From NCBI GenBank assembly GCA_023614405.1, contig CM042688.1, forward strand, positions 442,174,028 through 442,238,027: a DNA stretch of 64,000 nucleotides, in the 5' to 3' direction. The notes below the pieces were generated by a model. The model did no database searches. It had not been told where the DNA came from and worked only from the letters and a program-made list of their open reading frames with translations. Each line of letters begins with the position of its first letter. Positions within the stretch are counted from its first letter, which is position 1. Below, piece after piece: positions 46,697 to 58,700 of this stretch. The translations under genes and the position numbers were made by a program. The stretch comes from Avena insularis (Eukaryota > Streptophyta > Magnoliopsida > Poales > Poaceae).

Positions 46697-46697
46697 T

Positions 46698-46717
46698 AAA
46701 TCTCGTCCCCGAGATTT
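46698..46717 (-). other. Perfect inverted repeat before the PPT
   Basis: AAATCTCG-TCCC-CGAGATTT (plus strand) has an 8-bp stem and a 4-base loop. It lies beside the PPT exactly as at 19343-19361 in the other element. Confidence 0.8.
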
Positions 46718-46870
46718 GGGAAGGCTAGGGGTTACAAGTTGGCTCAAAAGCATCTAGGGTACTACCACCCTTAAAAATTTTCCAACTAGACTACATCTTG
46801 GCTTGCTTGGATCTTGGAAAACTTCTTCTTGGAAAACTTCTGCATAGCGGCCTTTATTTCCATACTTGAC

Positions 46871-47728
46871 TCATGGGCCAAGGTTGAGTTTCTCCATAGG
46901 CTTGTTCAACTTGTTCTTCATCTTTTCTGGACAATTGCTTGCATAGTGTCCTGGGTTCTTGCAATTGAAACAATGGATGTCTTCAAGTTCCTTGCGTAGT
47001 TCCTGTGGACAAGTGGCTACATAGTGGCCTAGCTCTTTGCAGTTGTTGCACACTACTTGGCCGATCTCTTTATTCTTCGGGTTCTCTGGGCATCCACTGG
47101 GGTAGTGTCCCATTTCCTTACATTTACGACATTGCACAAGGCTCATGTCCTACTTTGGTTTCTTGGGTTTCTTTGATCCTTTGAATTGGGTTGTCTTGTT
47201 TGGAGGTATAAGTGGTCCTTTTCCTTTGTCATCAACATTTTTTGCATACTTGGATCCTTCTTGTTTCCTTTGTTCAACAATGGCATAGATGGGGCATTGG
47301 GTAGGGACATGGTCGTTTCCTTCACATAGGTAACAAGTAGCTTGAGAGGTAGGACATTGTCCAATAGGATGTTTCTCTTCATAGTTGGGGCATTGATCTT
47401 CATGCTCCTTGGAAGTATGGTCCTTGTCTCCACAAATAATGCAAGCTGGGTCTCCATCTAGAATAACATTCTTGTCATCCTTATTGTCATACACTCTTTT
47501 GGGATAGTTTTCTTCCATGCTGATCATTTGATTAGTCACCTTAAGCATCAGTTGGGATTGTTCCTCCAAAAACTTTTGCAGTGCTGGATCTTTATCACTA
47601 TTGCTGGCTATGAACTGAGCTGTTAGTTGGTTCAACTGGTTTTGGGTTGCTATGAGTTCTCTCATGTTGTCCTCTTGATTGTTGTTGTTGTCACCATCCT
47701 TGATGTTGGAGTTTCTTGGAGAAGTCAT
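46871..47728 (-). pseudogene. Gag-like protein with tandem CCHC zinc knuckles, one in-frame TAG
   Basis: This is the only coding region of the element. The first part (47728-47150, 192 residues) starts MTSPRNSNIK, has an acidic Asn-rich N-terminus and a helical Gln/Leu-rich stretch (about residues 22-70), then cysteine/histidine clusters including CYLCEGNDHVPTQC (132-145) and two less regular ones (96-125). It ends with a Lys/Pro-rich segment. A TAG at 47152-47150 is in frame with the second part (from 47146, 91 residues), which has three canonical knuckles, CRKCKEMGHYPSGC, CNNCKELGHYVATC and CFNCKNPGHYASNC, spaced 27 and 26 residues apart. A capsid domain seems to be missing. Zinc knuckles bind RNA or single-stranded DNA, so the product could package or chaperone the element's RNA. 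The TAG may be a decayed CAG codon or may be read through; I cannot decide which. Confidence 0.75.
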
Positions 47729-48365
47729 CTGTTTGGGGTTGGATTTGGGATTAGAATAGACAAAAGATTTCTAAGGGATTCAATTCTAATCACACACATC
47801 ACAATTCACACAAGCAATGTGCAAGCAATCACAAACAAACACTCCACTCAAACAACAAGTTTCAAGCACATACTTAGGCAACAAAATATGGTGGTCCATC
47901 TACATGGTTCACTTGTGATCTTTCCATCCTTCTTGGTTGATTCTTCTTGAATGAGATCTTTGTATCCTTGGAGAATTCTTGTGTCTTGTTCACAAATCTT
48001 CAAAGGTGGTGATGGCTTCTTCTAAGTTGTTTTTCCTTAGTCTTCAAGTCTTGAGTAACATTTCTTGCTTCACTTGTAATCCTTAGTGGTATCTAAGATT
48101 AAAGTCCTTGGTGAAATGTTGAAGATGTTGTAGTCATTAGAGTTGATGAAGTTGAAGAAGTCCTTTGCACATGGTGAAGTCTTTGGTCAAAGGATAGGCT
48201 TTTCCATCAAGTTGAAATTGAAGAGAAGTAGAGTTGAAACCAAAAATGATTGAGGAAAGAGTTTACAAGATTGTTTTTGTAAATAAGTTTTTGGAATAAA
48301 ACAATTCCTATTTTTCTAAGGGTTTTTGCCCAATCCTAGGGTTACAAATCCTACAGGCAACACAA
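47729..48365 (-). other. Untranslated leader of the giant-LTR element
   Basis: The stretch between the PBS and the gag-like start has no ORF with a recognisable motif. It is AT-rich with many short GAAG/TTGAAG repeats on the minus strand. It probably contains the packaging signal, by position only. Confidence 0.4.
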
Positions 48366-48378
48366 TGCTCTGATACCA
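48366..48378 (-). other. Primer binding site (tRNA-iMet type)
   Basis: The minus strand reads TGGTATCAGAGCA two bases after the LTR end (...CTTACA), the standard plant initiator-Met PBS. It fixes the element on the minus strand. Confidence 0.92.
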
Positions 48379-48380
48379 TC

Positions 48381-51300
48381 TGTAAGGTCCCCAAACTTTA
48401 ATAAGATTGAGCCCCCTGTGTTTACAATGCTAGTCCCTGGATCAATATCTAGCATCCACAGTTTAGATGTAATATCAAGAAACAAAGGTCATAATACAAC
48501 TTTATAACCAGGAATAAAATAATTTATTACATCAAACATAGCTCATTGGCTATTTACATTACATTGCAGCGGAATAACTATAGTCATGGGTCCTTCATCT
48601 TCAAAGTGCCACAGGCAGATGTTGGTTGTAGACTTTGTAATCCTAATCAATCAATCTTCACTAAAATCAATCAAACCTGCAACATTACAAGTTACAGCCA
48701 CAAAGGTCAATTCATTTGAATTGTATTGGCAAGTGATACTTTGGTATTATAGTGGAGGCTATCAACTATATGCATTTGGCTAAGTGGAGTTGAGGCTTGC
48801 ATTGCTCAAAATAGATTTTTCCCTAACATTTTGAAAACACTAAGTTTTTGTTTGGCAAAAACTTTCCCAATGCATCTACCAATCAAAGACTGAAGATCCT
48901 TTCCAAGGCATCTACCAATCAATGACTGAAGTGCTTGGCAAAAACATTTTTCCTCAATCAAAGATTTCAAGATCCTTGTCCCAAGCCATCTCTCCATCAA
49001 AGATTGAAGAATTCACACAATCCCTTGTTCACCCACAAGTTTTAATTTAGAAATTGGAATGATGAGATTCTTGATTGCTTCCATGTCTTGATGCTCAAAT
49101 TGTCCTTTTCCAGGGACATGGCTAAGTACTTAGATTTTTCACTCTGCAGAGGTGGTGCACTTTCCCCACAAGACTTGGTTTCCCAAGACAAGATCCTTCA
49201 GAAGCTTTTCCTTAGACCATCATGGACGCATTCCAACCTGTCAAACACTACCACCAACTGTCCATATGGCTAAGTTCTTGCAACCTATATGATCATGGCA
49301 GAGCCCATATTGCCAAGTGGTTGCACTTGAAGCTTCTCAACATTTGACATCTCAAATCTCTTTGTTTCCTGGGTGGCCATCCACAAGTGAGATACACCAA
49401 GGTAAACCATAAACATGGGCCTTGTGAACCACTCAACCAAAAACCACCAAGCAAGTCCCATTCCACCCAGGTGATTCATTAACTTAGTTGTTTTATTAAA
49501 CAAAACATAAGTCCTCAGACTTAGAGATTTTTTTTTATAGTGTGAATATATATTCCACCCTTGTTTTCTATAAGCTAGGCTAAGCTTGATAGTAATAGGA
49601 TTCTTAACTTAGGAAGATTTCCACTAAGGTTTCATCTACTAGGTGCTACTATAGCAAAGTCTATACCTAGCAAAACAAAATCCATGCAAATTTTACTTAG
49701 CAAAAGCACTAATGCATAGTGAAAATAATGGGACAAAAGATATGAAGCATCACTTGCCTTTTTGGTAGAGGGTATAAGTTCACTCCTTGTCCTTGCAACA
49801 ATCACACTCTTCAAGTCACTACAATTCAATCAAGCAAGGCACAAACTCAATCTACCAATCAAGCAAACACAAATTCAATTTACATTCCAAACTAAAGTCA
49901 AACAAACAATTTTTCACACACAAAGTAATGGGATCTAAGTCATGCATAAGCATGCAAAGGTTGGTTCTATTGTAAGGATGGTCTCCACTAGACTTCTAAA
50001 CTTTGTAAGTTCCAATTTGGTCATTTACCAAAATGGCAAAGTCATTTGCAAAGAGGGTCTCTATTAGATTCCTAAACTTTGTAAGATCCAAAATGGTCAT
50101 TTACCAAAGTGGCAAAGTTATTAGCAAGAGGGTTTCACTTCAAAACCATTTTAAAAAAACCATATTTCTATTTGACTAGAAATGGTTTTAAATCAAAGAA
50201 TCATTATTTTGTTTCACCAAATGAGTTGCTATTGCAAAACTTGGTGTTTTGGGTCAGTAGGTTTGGTCCAAACCATTTTCTCAAAGTTTTCTTTACAAAA
50301 ACATTTTCGTAAACAAAACAATAGTTTTGTTTGGCTAGAAATGGACTAAACTAATTAATCCATTCTAAACCTTTACAAAAATCATTTTCCAAGACATAGG
50401 TTGGTTCCTAGGGTCAGTAAGGTCACAACAAACCATTTTGCAAAGGTTTTAACCTTAAATTCATTTTTAAACAATTTTTCTAACCTAAACAAGCAATCAA
50501 AAGAATCTGCAAAAACAAGCAAACTAACAGATACTATTTGTTAAACTAAAGGCAGGGTTGGCTAGGTCTTGTTCTCCTGAATCCAACGACATAAAATTTG
50601 TAATTTTTGGACGTGTGGATCCAAAGATACAAGGGTTTGAAGTTTGCAAATACTTCTGTTTTCAAATCTGTTTTTAAACAGAACAGTGACACTCGGCGTG
50701 ATTTCATTGGACGGTACCTCTTCGCGCGGATCGCACAGCTGCAGCCGTTGGATCTAAATGAGATCGTGCGGTGCAGAGACCTTACTTACCCCTTCGCCTA
50801 CGTTCTATCGCATCCGTTAGATCACGATCCTACGGTTGCTAGCGCACCAGCCACAGATGGGCGGCGCTGCGGTGGCTACCGGCGGCGGAGCTGTCGGTCG
50901 ACGACGGTGCCGATGCTACAGGAGGGGAGGGAGAAAGAGGAGATGCTCACCGGGCTCAGGGGGTCACGGCGATGCTCGGGGAGGTGTTGGTCGGGCGAGG
51001 GGCGCTCTGGTCTTGGCAGGATTTCTCGCCGGAGTGGAGGACGGCGTGCACGCAGTGGTCGCTGGGCGTGCTGTGATTCACCCCAAGGCATAACGAGGAC
51101 GCTGTTAGATGCGCAGGACCAAGGCAAGGTTGAGTGCATGAAGGATAGGGCTCGAGGTGGTAGGCTCTTACCAGGAAAAACTTGACGGAGACAAGGCAGA
51201 CGGCGGCGGCGAGTCGTGGTCGACGGCAGCCTTCAGTGCTGGAGCTATCTGAGGTTATGGGCAGATGCGCAAGATGTTGGAGAGCATGCTCGCGTGCAGA

Positions 51301-53104
51301 GGTAGGTGAGAGGGGGCATGTGCTGGCCGGAATCGGCGAAGAGGGTCATCGGAGCAGCAGCGGTACAGAGAGAAATTGGGGCGGCCTGGAGGCAGAGGGG
51401 AGGCGGTGTCTGGGGGAAATGGGAGAGAGGTCACTGGCGTTTAAAAGGGCGTGGTCACGGCGAGGTTTAAGGCACGGCGTTACTGCGAATTGATCGCGGC
51501 TTGAATGGCAGCAACGGCAGCGAGGAGAGGGCGTGGTCATCGTGGGGTTGAAGACGATGAGCTGGCTGTGTGGGGTCGTCTCGTCAGCGAAAGAGGGAAA
51601 GGAGAAGTGGGTCCCGACTGTCATTGACTGCGTGGGTTCTGTCCGCGGTAAAGAAAAACGGTTCGCTCGGGTGGGGTCGGTTTGCGAGAAAAGAAACAAG
51701 GGGAGGGTCCACTGGTCATACTCTTTGCGGGTTTGTTTTGCGGTGAATAAAAACGGTTCGGGGGAGAGGGTGAAACGACGAACAGTGATGTGGGCCTACC
51801 TGACAGAGAGGGGGAGAGTGTGGGGTTTGGGGCCACCTGTCAGCTTCTGTGTGGGTGCGGTTTTAAGTGAGAAATGTCTCGTGGAGGGGGAGAAAGACTG
51901 GGCTGGACTGGGCCTTAGTGGGCTGAGTCCTTTTTCCTATTTTTTTCTGTCTGTTTTCTTTTTCCATTTCTAATTCTATTTCTGTTTTGAATTTCAATCA
52001 ATTATTCAAGCAAACAAACAAGGTTCAAACAATTTAAACAATCACTCAACTTTGTACTTTGAATTTGGTTCTGTTTATCAACATAATCTAAATTCCAAAA
52101 TAATTTAATATTTTTATTTATTTTAGGATCCATTTAATAATTAAATGAAATGGATCTTTAGTTATTTAATAAAATAGGGTTTGATTTATTTAACAAAATT
52201 TCCATTTGAAATCCAAATACTTTCAAAACCAAACTAGTAGGTTTTATTTGAAAATAAGGATATTTGGAAATCTTGTATTAACAAAATAACCTTTTATTTT
52301 AGGTTCCATTAATTATTAAATAAATGGACCTTAGTTAATAATCCATATAGGATTTGTTTATTTAAAAACTTTATTTTGAAATCCAAAATAAAACCAAAAC
52401 ACTTTAGTAGGTTTTATTTTGAGAAATCAAAATACTTGGAAAACTTATTTAAAATAAGTTTTAGTGTTTATTTAAAATGGGAAAAGCCTTTACTTAAATA
52501 AAATTGGATATTTAAATCCTTATTATTTTATTTAAATAAATCCTTTACTCATTTTATCAAAACAAAATATTTTATTATAAAAGCTTGGCCAAAATTAATT
52601 TGGCTTTATTAAATGTTTATCTTTTTAATCCCTTTAGGATTATTTGTTCACCAATTGGTATGGATTTTAGATGAGGGATTTATTAGCTTTGGAAATTCAA
52701 TTTCCTTATCTTATTATATTCATAAGATTTTATTTATGGTTCCAATTTGAGTGAAACCAACTTCTAGGGTCTTTCTTGATCCTTTGTGAACATTTGCTGA
52801 TCCATTTTGGTATGGATCAAATCCATGGATTTGGAGATAACTTGGAAATGGTTTTTATTCCATCAGGGTTTAGGGTTTTGGATTTATTTTCCAAGTGTTC
52901 AAATGTCCAGATACATTCATTGAGGAATGCGTTTCTCTTGATTTGGATTTGTTGAACTCAAACTTTAATCAAAGTTTGTTCAGGATGGAATTTTAAGTTT
53001 CCTTTTCGAAACAAAAGTTTCTTTTCACCCTGATTTTCAACAAAAAATTATTTTGTTTATTTATTTTTCACATTACAAGATTTGGAAAATCTTGGGATGT
53101 GACA
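48381..53104 (-). repeat. 5' LTR (element orientation) of the giant-LTR element, 4,724 bp
   Basis: It is collinear with 41928-46679 over the whole length. The small indels and substitutions lie mainly in the GC-rich segment (about 50810-51240) and near 51900. It contains the promoter that would drive transcription toward lower coordinates. Confidence 0.92.
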
Positions 53105-53109
53105 ATCCA
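53105..53109 (+). other. Target-site duplication, right (ATCCA)
   Basis: It is a copy of 41923-41927 and is followed by CAAGAGTGATTGCATG, the continuation of the interrupted satellite unit. Confidence 0.92.
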
Positions 53110-55724
53110 CAAGAGTGATTGCATGTGTCTTCCTTTCCTAAACCACCATCAGAGGCATTGCATGTGTGTTCCTTTCCTAAACCACATGGATCCACTAGAT
53201 TCATTGCATGTGTGTTCCTTTCATAAACCTCATGGATCCCCCAGAGTCATTGCATGTGTGTTCATTTCCTAAACTACATCGATCCACCACAGTCATTGCA
53301 TGTGTGTTCTTTTCCCAAACAAGATGGATCCACTAGAGTCATTGCATGTGTGTTCCTTTCCTAAACCACATCCAGAGTCATTGCATGTGTCTTCCTTTCC
53401 TAAACCACCACTAGAGTCATTGCATGTGTGTTCTTTTCGTAAACCACATGGATCCACCAGAGTCATTTCATGTGTGTTCCTTTCCTATACCACAATGATC
53501 CACTAGAGTCATTGCATGTGTCTTCATTTCCTAAACCACATGGATCCACCAGAGTCATTACATGTTCGTTCTTTTCCTAACCCACATGGATCCACAAGTG
53601 TCATTGCATGTCTCTTCTTCTTCTAAACCACATGGATCCATATGTGTCATTGCATGTGTGTTCCTTTTCTAAATCATATGGATCCACTAAAGTCATTGCA
53701 TGTGTGTTCCTTTCCTAAACCACATTGATCCACCAAAGTCATTGCACATGTGTTGTTTTCCTAAACCATATGGTTCCATAAGTGTGATTGCATGTGTGTT
53801 ATTTTCCTAAACCACATGGATCCACCAGACTCATTACATGTGTGTTCCTTTCTTAAACCACAATGATCCTCTAGAGTCATTGCATGTGTGTTCATTTCTA
53901 AAAAACATGGATCCACCAGAGTCATTTCATGTGTGTTCCTTTCCTAAATCACAATGATCCAGTAGCATCATTGCATGTGTCTTCATTTCCTAAACCACAT
54001 GGATCCACCAGGGTCATTTCATGTGTGTTCTTTTCCTAAACCACCACCAGAGTCATTACATGTGTCTTCTCTTCCTAAACCACCACTAGAGTCATTACAT
54101 GTATGTTCCTTTCCTAAACCACATGGATCCACCAGTGTCATTTCAAGTGTGTTCTTTTCCTAAACCACATGGATCACCAAAGTGATTGCATGTGTCTTCC
54201 TTTCCTAAAACACAATCAGAGTCATTGCATGTGTGTTCCTTTCCTAAACCATATGGATCCACTAGATTCATTGCATGTGTTTTCCTTTCCTAAACCTCAT
54301 GGATCCCCCAGAGTCATTGCATGTGTGTTTGTTTCATAAACTACATCGATCCACCACAGTCATTGCATGTTTGTTCTTTTCCCAAAGCAGATGGATCCAC
54401 TAGAGTCATTGCATGTGTGTTCCTTTCGTAAACCACATCCAGATTCATTGCATGTGTCTTCCTTTACTAAACCACCACTAGAGTCATTGCATGTGTGTTC
54501 TTTTCCTAAAACACATGGATCCACCAGAGTCATGTCATGTGTGTTCCTTTCCTAAACCACAATGATCCACTACAGTCATTGCATGTGTCTTCATTTCTTA
54601 AACCACATAGATCCACCAGATGTCATTACATGTGTGTTCTTTTCCTAAACCACATGGATCCACCAGTGTCATTGCATATGTGTTCTTTTCCTAAACCACA
54701 TGGATCCACCAGAGTCATTGCATGTGTGTTCCTTTCCTAACCCACATGGATCCACCAGAGTCATTGCATGTATGTTCCTTTCATAATCCACATGGATCCA
54801 CCAGAGTCATTGCATGTGTGTTCCTTTCCTAAACCACCACTAGTGTCATTGCATGTGTATTCTTTTCCTAAACCACATGGATCCACCATAGTCATTGCAT
54901 GTGTGTTCTTTACGTAAACAACATCGAGATCATTGCATGTGTCTTCATTTCCTAAACCACCACCAGAATCATTGCATGTGTGTTCTTTTCCTAAACTACT
55001 TGGATCCACCATACTCATTTCATGTGTGTTCTTTTCCTAAACCACCACCAGAGTCATTGCATGTGATTTATTTTCCTAAACCACCACTAGAGTTATTGCA
55101 TGTATGTTCCTTTCCTAAACCACATGGATCCACCAGAATCATTGCATGTGTGTTCTTTTCCTAAACTACATAGATCCACCAGAGTCATTTCATGTGTGTT
55201 CTTTTCCTAAACCACCACCAGAGTCATTGCATGTTTCTTCTTTTCCTAAACCACCACTAGAGTCATTGCATGTGTGTTGCTTTCTTATACCACATGGGTC
55301 CACCAGAGTCATTGCATGTGTGTTCCTTTCCTAAACCACATGGATCCACAAGAGTGATTACATGTGTCTTCCTTTCCTAAACCACCATCAGAGGCATTGC
55401 ATGTGTGTTCCTTTCCTAAACCACATGGATCCACTAGATTCATTGCATGTGTGTTCCTTTCATAAACCTCATGGATCCCCCAGAGTCATTGCATGTGTGT
55501 TCGTTTCCTAAACTACATCGATCCACCACAGTCATTGCATGTGTGTTCTTTTCCCAAACAAGATGGATCCACTAGAGTCATTGCATGTGTGTTCGTTTCC
55601 TAAGCCACATCCAGAGTCATTGCATGTGTCTTCCTTTCCTAAACCACCACTAGAGTCATTGCATGTGTGTTCTTTTCGTAAACCACATGGATCCACCAGA
55701 GTCATTTCATGTGTGTTCCTTTCC

Positions 55725-58700
55725 TATACCACAATGATCCACTAGAGTCATTGCATGTGTCTTCATTTCCTAAACCACATGGATCCACCAGAGTCATTAC
55801 ATGTCCGTTCTTTTCCTAACCCACATGGATCCACAAGTGTCATTGCATGTCTCTTCTTCTTCTAAACCACATGGATCCACCAGTGTCATTGCATGTGTGT
55901 TCCTTTTCTAAACCACATGGATCCACTAAAGTCATTGCATGTGTGTTCCTTTCCTAAACCACATTGATCCACCAAAGTCATTGCACATGTGTTGTTTTCC
56001 TAAACCACATGGTTCCACAAGTGTGATTGCATTTGTGTTATTTTCCTAAACCACATGGATCCACCAGACTCATTACATATGTGTTCCTTTCCTAAACCAC
56101 AATGATCCTCTAGAGTCATTGCATGTGTGTTCATTTCTAAAAAACATGGATCCACCAGAGTCATTTCATGTGTGTTCCTTTCCTAAATCACAATGATCCA
56201 GTAGCATCATTGCATGTGTCTTCATTTCCTAAACCACATGGATCCACCAGGGTCATTTCATGTGTGTTCTTTTCCTAAACCACCACCAGAGTCATTCCAT
56301 GTGTCTTCTTTTCCTAAACCACCAATAGAGTCATTACATGTGTTTCCTTTCCTAAACCACGTGGATCCACCAGTGTCATTTCAAGTGTGTTCTTTTCCTA
56401 AACCACATGGATCCACCAGAGTGATTGGATGTGTCTTCCTTTCCTAAACCACCATCAGAGTCATTGCATGTGTGTTCCTTTCCTAAACCATATGGATCCA
56501 CTAGATTCAATGCATGTGTGTTCCTTTCCTAAACCTCATGGATCTCCCAGAGTCAATGCATGTGTGTTCGTTTCCTAAACTACATCGATCCACCACAGTC
56601 ATTTCATGTGTGTTCTTTTCCCAAACCAGATGGATCCACTAGTGTCATTGCATGTGTGTTCCTTTCCTAAACCACATCCAGATTCATTGCATGTGTCTTT
56701 CTTTCCTAAACCACCATTAGAGTCATTGCATGTGTGTTCTTTTCCCAAACCACATGGATCCACCAGAGTCATTTCATGTGTGTTCCTTTCCTATACCACA
56801 ATGATCCACTATAGTCCTTGGATGTGTCTTCATTTCCTAAACCACATGGATCCACCAGAGTCATTACATGTCTGTTCTTTTCCTAAACCACATGGATCCA
56901 CCAGTGTCATTGCATGTCTCTTGTTTTCCTAAACCACATGGATCCACCATTGTCATTTCATGTGTGTTCCTTTCCTAAACCACAATGATCCAGTAGCATC
57001 ATTGCATGTGTCTTCATTTCCTAAACCACATGGATCCACCAGGGTCATTTCATATGTGTTCTTTTCCTAAACCACCACCAGAGTCATTGCATGTGTCTTC
57101 TCTTCCTAAACCACCACTAGAGTCATTACATGTATGTTCCTTTCCTAAACCACATGGATCCACCAGTGTCATTTCAAGTGTGTTCTTTTCCTAAACCACA
57201 TGGATCACCAAAGTGATTGCATGTGTCTTCCTTTCCTAAACCACAATCAGAGTCATTGCATGTGTGTTCCTTTCCTAAACCATATGGATCCACGAGATTC
57301 ATTGCATGTGTTTTCCTTTCCTAAACCTCATGGATCCCCCAGAGTCATTGCATGTGTGTTTGTTTCATAAACTACATCGATCCACCACAGTCATTGCATG
57401 TTTGTTCTTTTCCCAAAGCAGATGGATCCACTAGAGTCATTGCATGTGTGTTCCTTTCGTAAACCACATCCAGATTCATTGCATGTGTCTTCCTTTACTA
57501 AACCACCACTAGAGTCATTGCATGTGTGTTCTTTTCCTAAAACACATGGATCCACCAGAGTCATGTCATGTGTGTTCCTTTCCTAAACCACAATGATCCA
57601 CTACAGTCATTGCATGTGTCTTCATTTCTTAAACCACATAGATCCACCAGATGTCATTACATGTGTGTTCTTTTCCTAAACCACATGGATCCACCAGTGT
57701 CATTGCATATGTGTTCTTTTCCTAAACCACATGGATCCACCAGAGTCATTGCATGTGTGTTCCTTTCCTAACCCACATGGATCCACCAGAGTCATTGCAT
57801 GTATGTTCCTTTCATAATCCACATGGATCCACCAGAGTCATTGCATGTGTGTTCCTTTCCTATACCACAATGATCCACTAGAGTCATTGCATGTGTCTTC
57901 ATTTCCTAAACCACATGGATCCACCAGAGTCATTACATATCCGTTCTTTTCCTAACCCACATGGATCCACAAGTGTCATTGCATGTCTCTTCTTCTTCTA
58001 AACCACATGGATCCACCAGTGTCATTGCATGTGTGTTCCTTTTCTAAACCACATGGATCCACTAAAGTCATTGCATGTGTGTTCCTTTCCTAAACCACAT
58101 TGATCCACCAAAGTCATTGCACATGTGTTGTTTTCCTAAACCACATGGTTCCACAAGTGTGATTGCATTTGTGTTATTTTCCTAAACCACATGGATCCAC
58201 CAGACTCATTACATATGTGTTCCTTTCCTAAACCACAATGATCCTCTAGAGTCATTGCATGTGTGTTCATTTCTAAAAAACATGGATCCACCAGAGTCAT
58301 TTCATGTGTGTTCCTTTCCTAAATCACAATGATCCAGTAGCATCATTGCATGTGTCTTCATTTCCTAAACCACATGGATCCACCAGGGTCATTTCATGTG
58401 TGTTCTTTTCCTAAACCACCACCAGAGTCATTCCATGTGTCTTCTATTCCTAAACCACCAATAGAGTCATTACATGTGTTTCCTTTCCTAAACCACGTGG
58501 ATCCACCAAAGGTCATTTCAAGTGTGTTCTTTTCCTAAACCACATGGATCCACCAGAGTGATTGGATGTGTCTTCCTTTCCTAAACCACCATCAGAGTCA
58601 TTGCATGTGTGTTCCTTTCCTAAACCATATGGATCCACTAGATTCAATGCATGTGTGTTCCTTTCCTAAACCTCATGGATCTCCCAGAGTCAATGCATGT

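Larger units (their letters stand above)
41928..53104 (-). mobile_element. Non-autonomous, giant-LTR, gag-only retrotransposon (minus strand)
   Basis: An 11.2-kb element has two LTRs of 4,752 and 4,724 bp that look nearly identical, a 1,701-bp interior and a perfect 5-bp TSD. The PBS lies at the right end of the interior and the PPT at its left, so it reads on the minus strand. The interior encodes only a zinc-knuckle gag-like protein; no protease, RT, RNase H or integrase is present. This fits TR-GAG or LARD-like non-autonomous elements. PBS type and the hairpin next to the PPT tie it to chromoviruses, whose enzymes it presumably borrows. High LTR similarity suggests a fairly recent insertion. 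Confidence 0.9.

Noticed and set aside
45650..46700. MITE or inverted-repeat element in the AT-rich end of the giant LTR
   Set aside because: The TTAATAATTAAATAAA-type repeats are a diverged 176-bp direct duplication present in both LTRs, not a terminal inverted repeat with its own TSD.
46871..47728. Host CCHC zinc-finger gene (CNBP/GIS2-like) on the minus strand
   Set aside because: It sits between near-identical LTRs with PBS, PPT and TSDs on the same strand, so it belongs to the element. Capture of a host gene is still possible in its origin.
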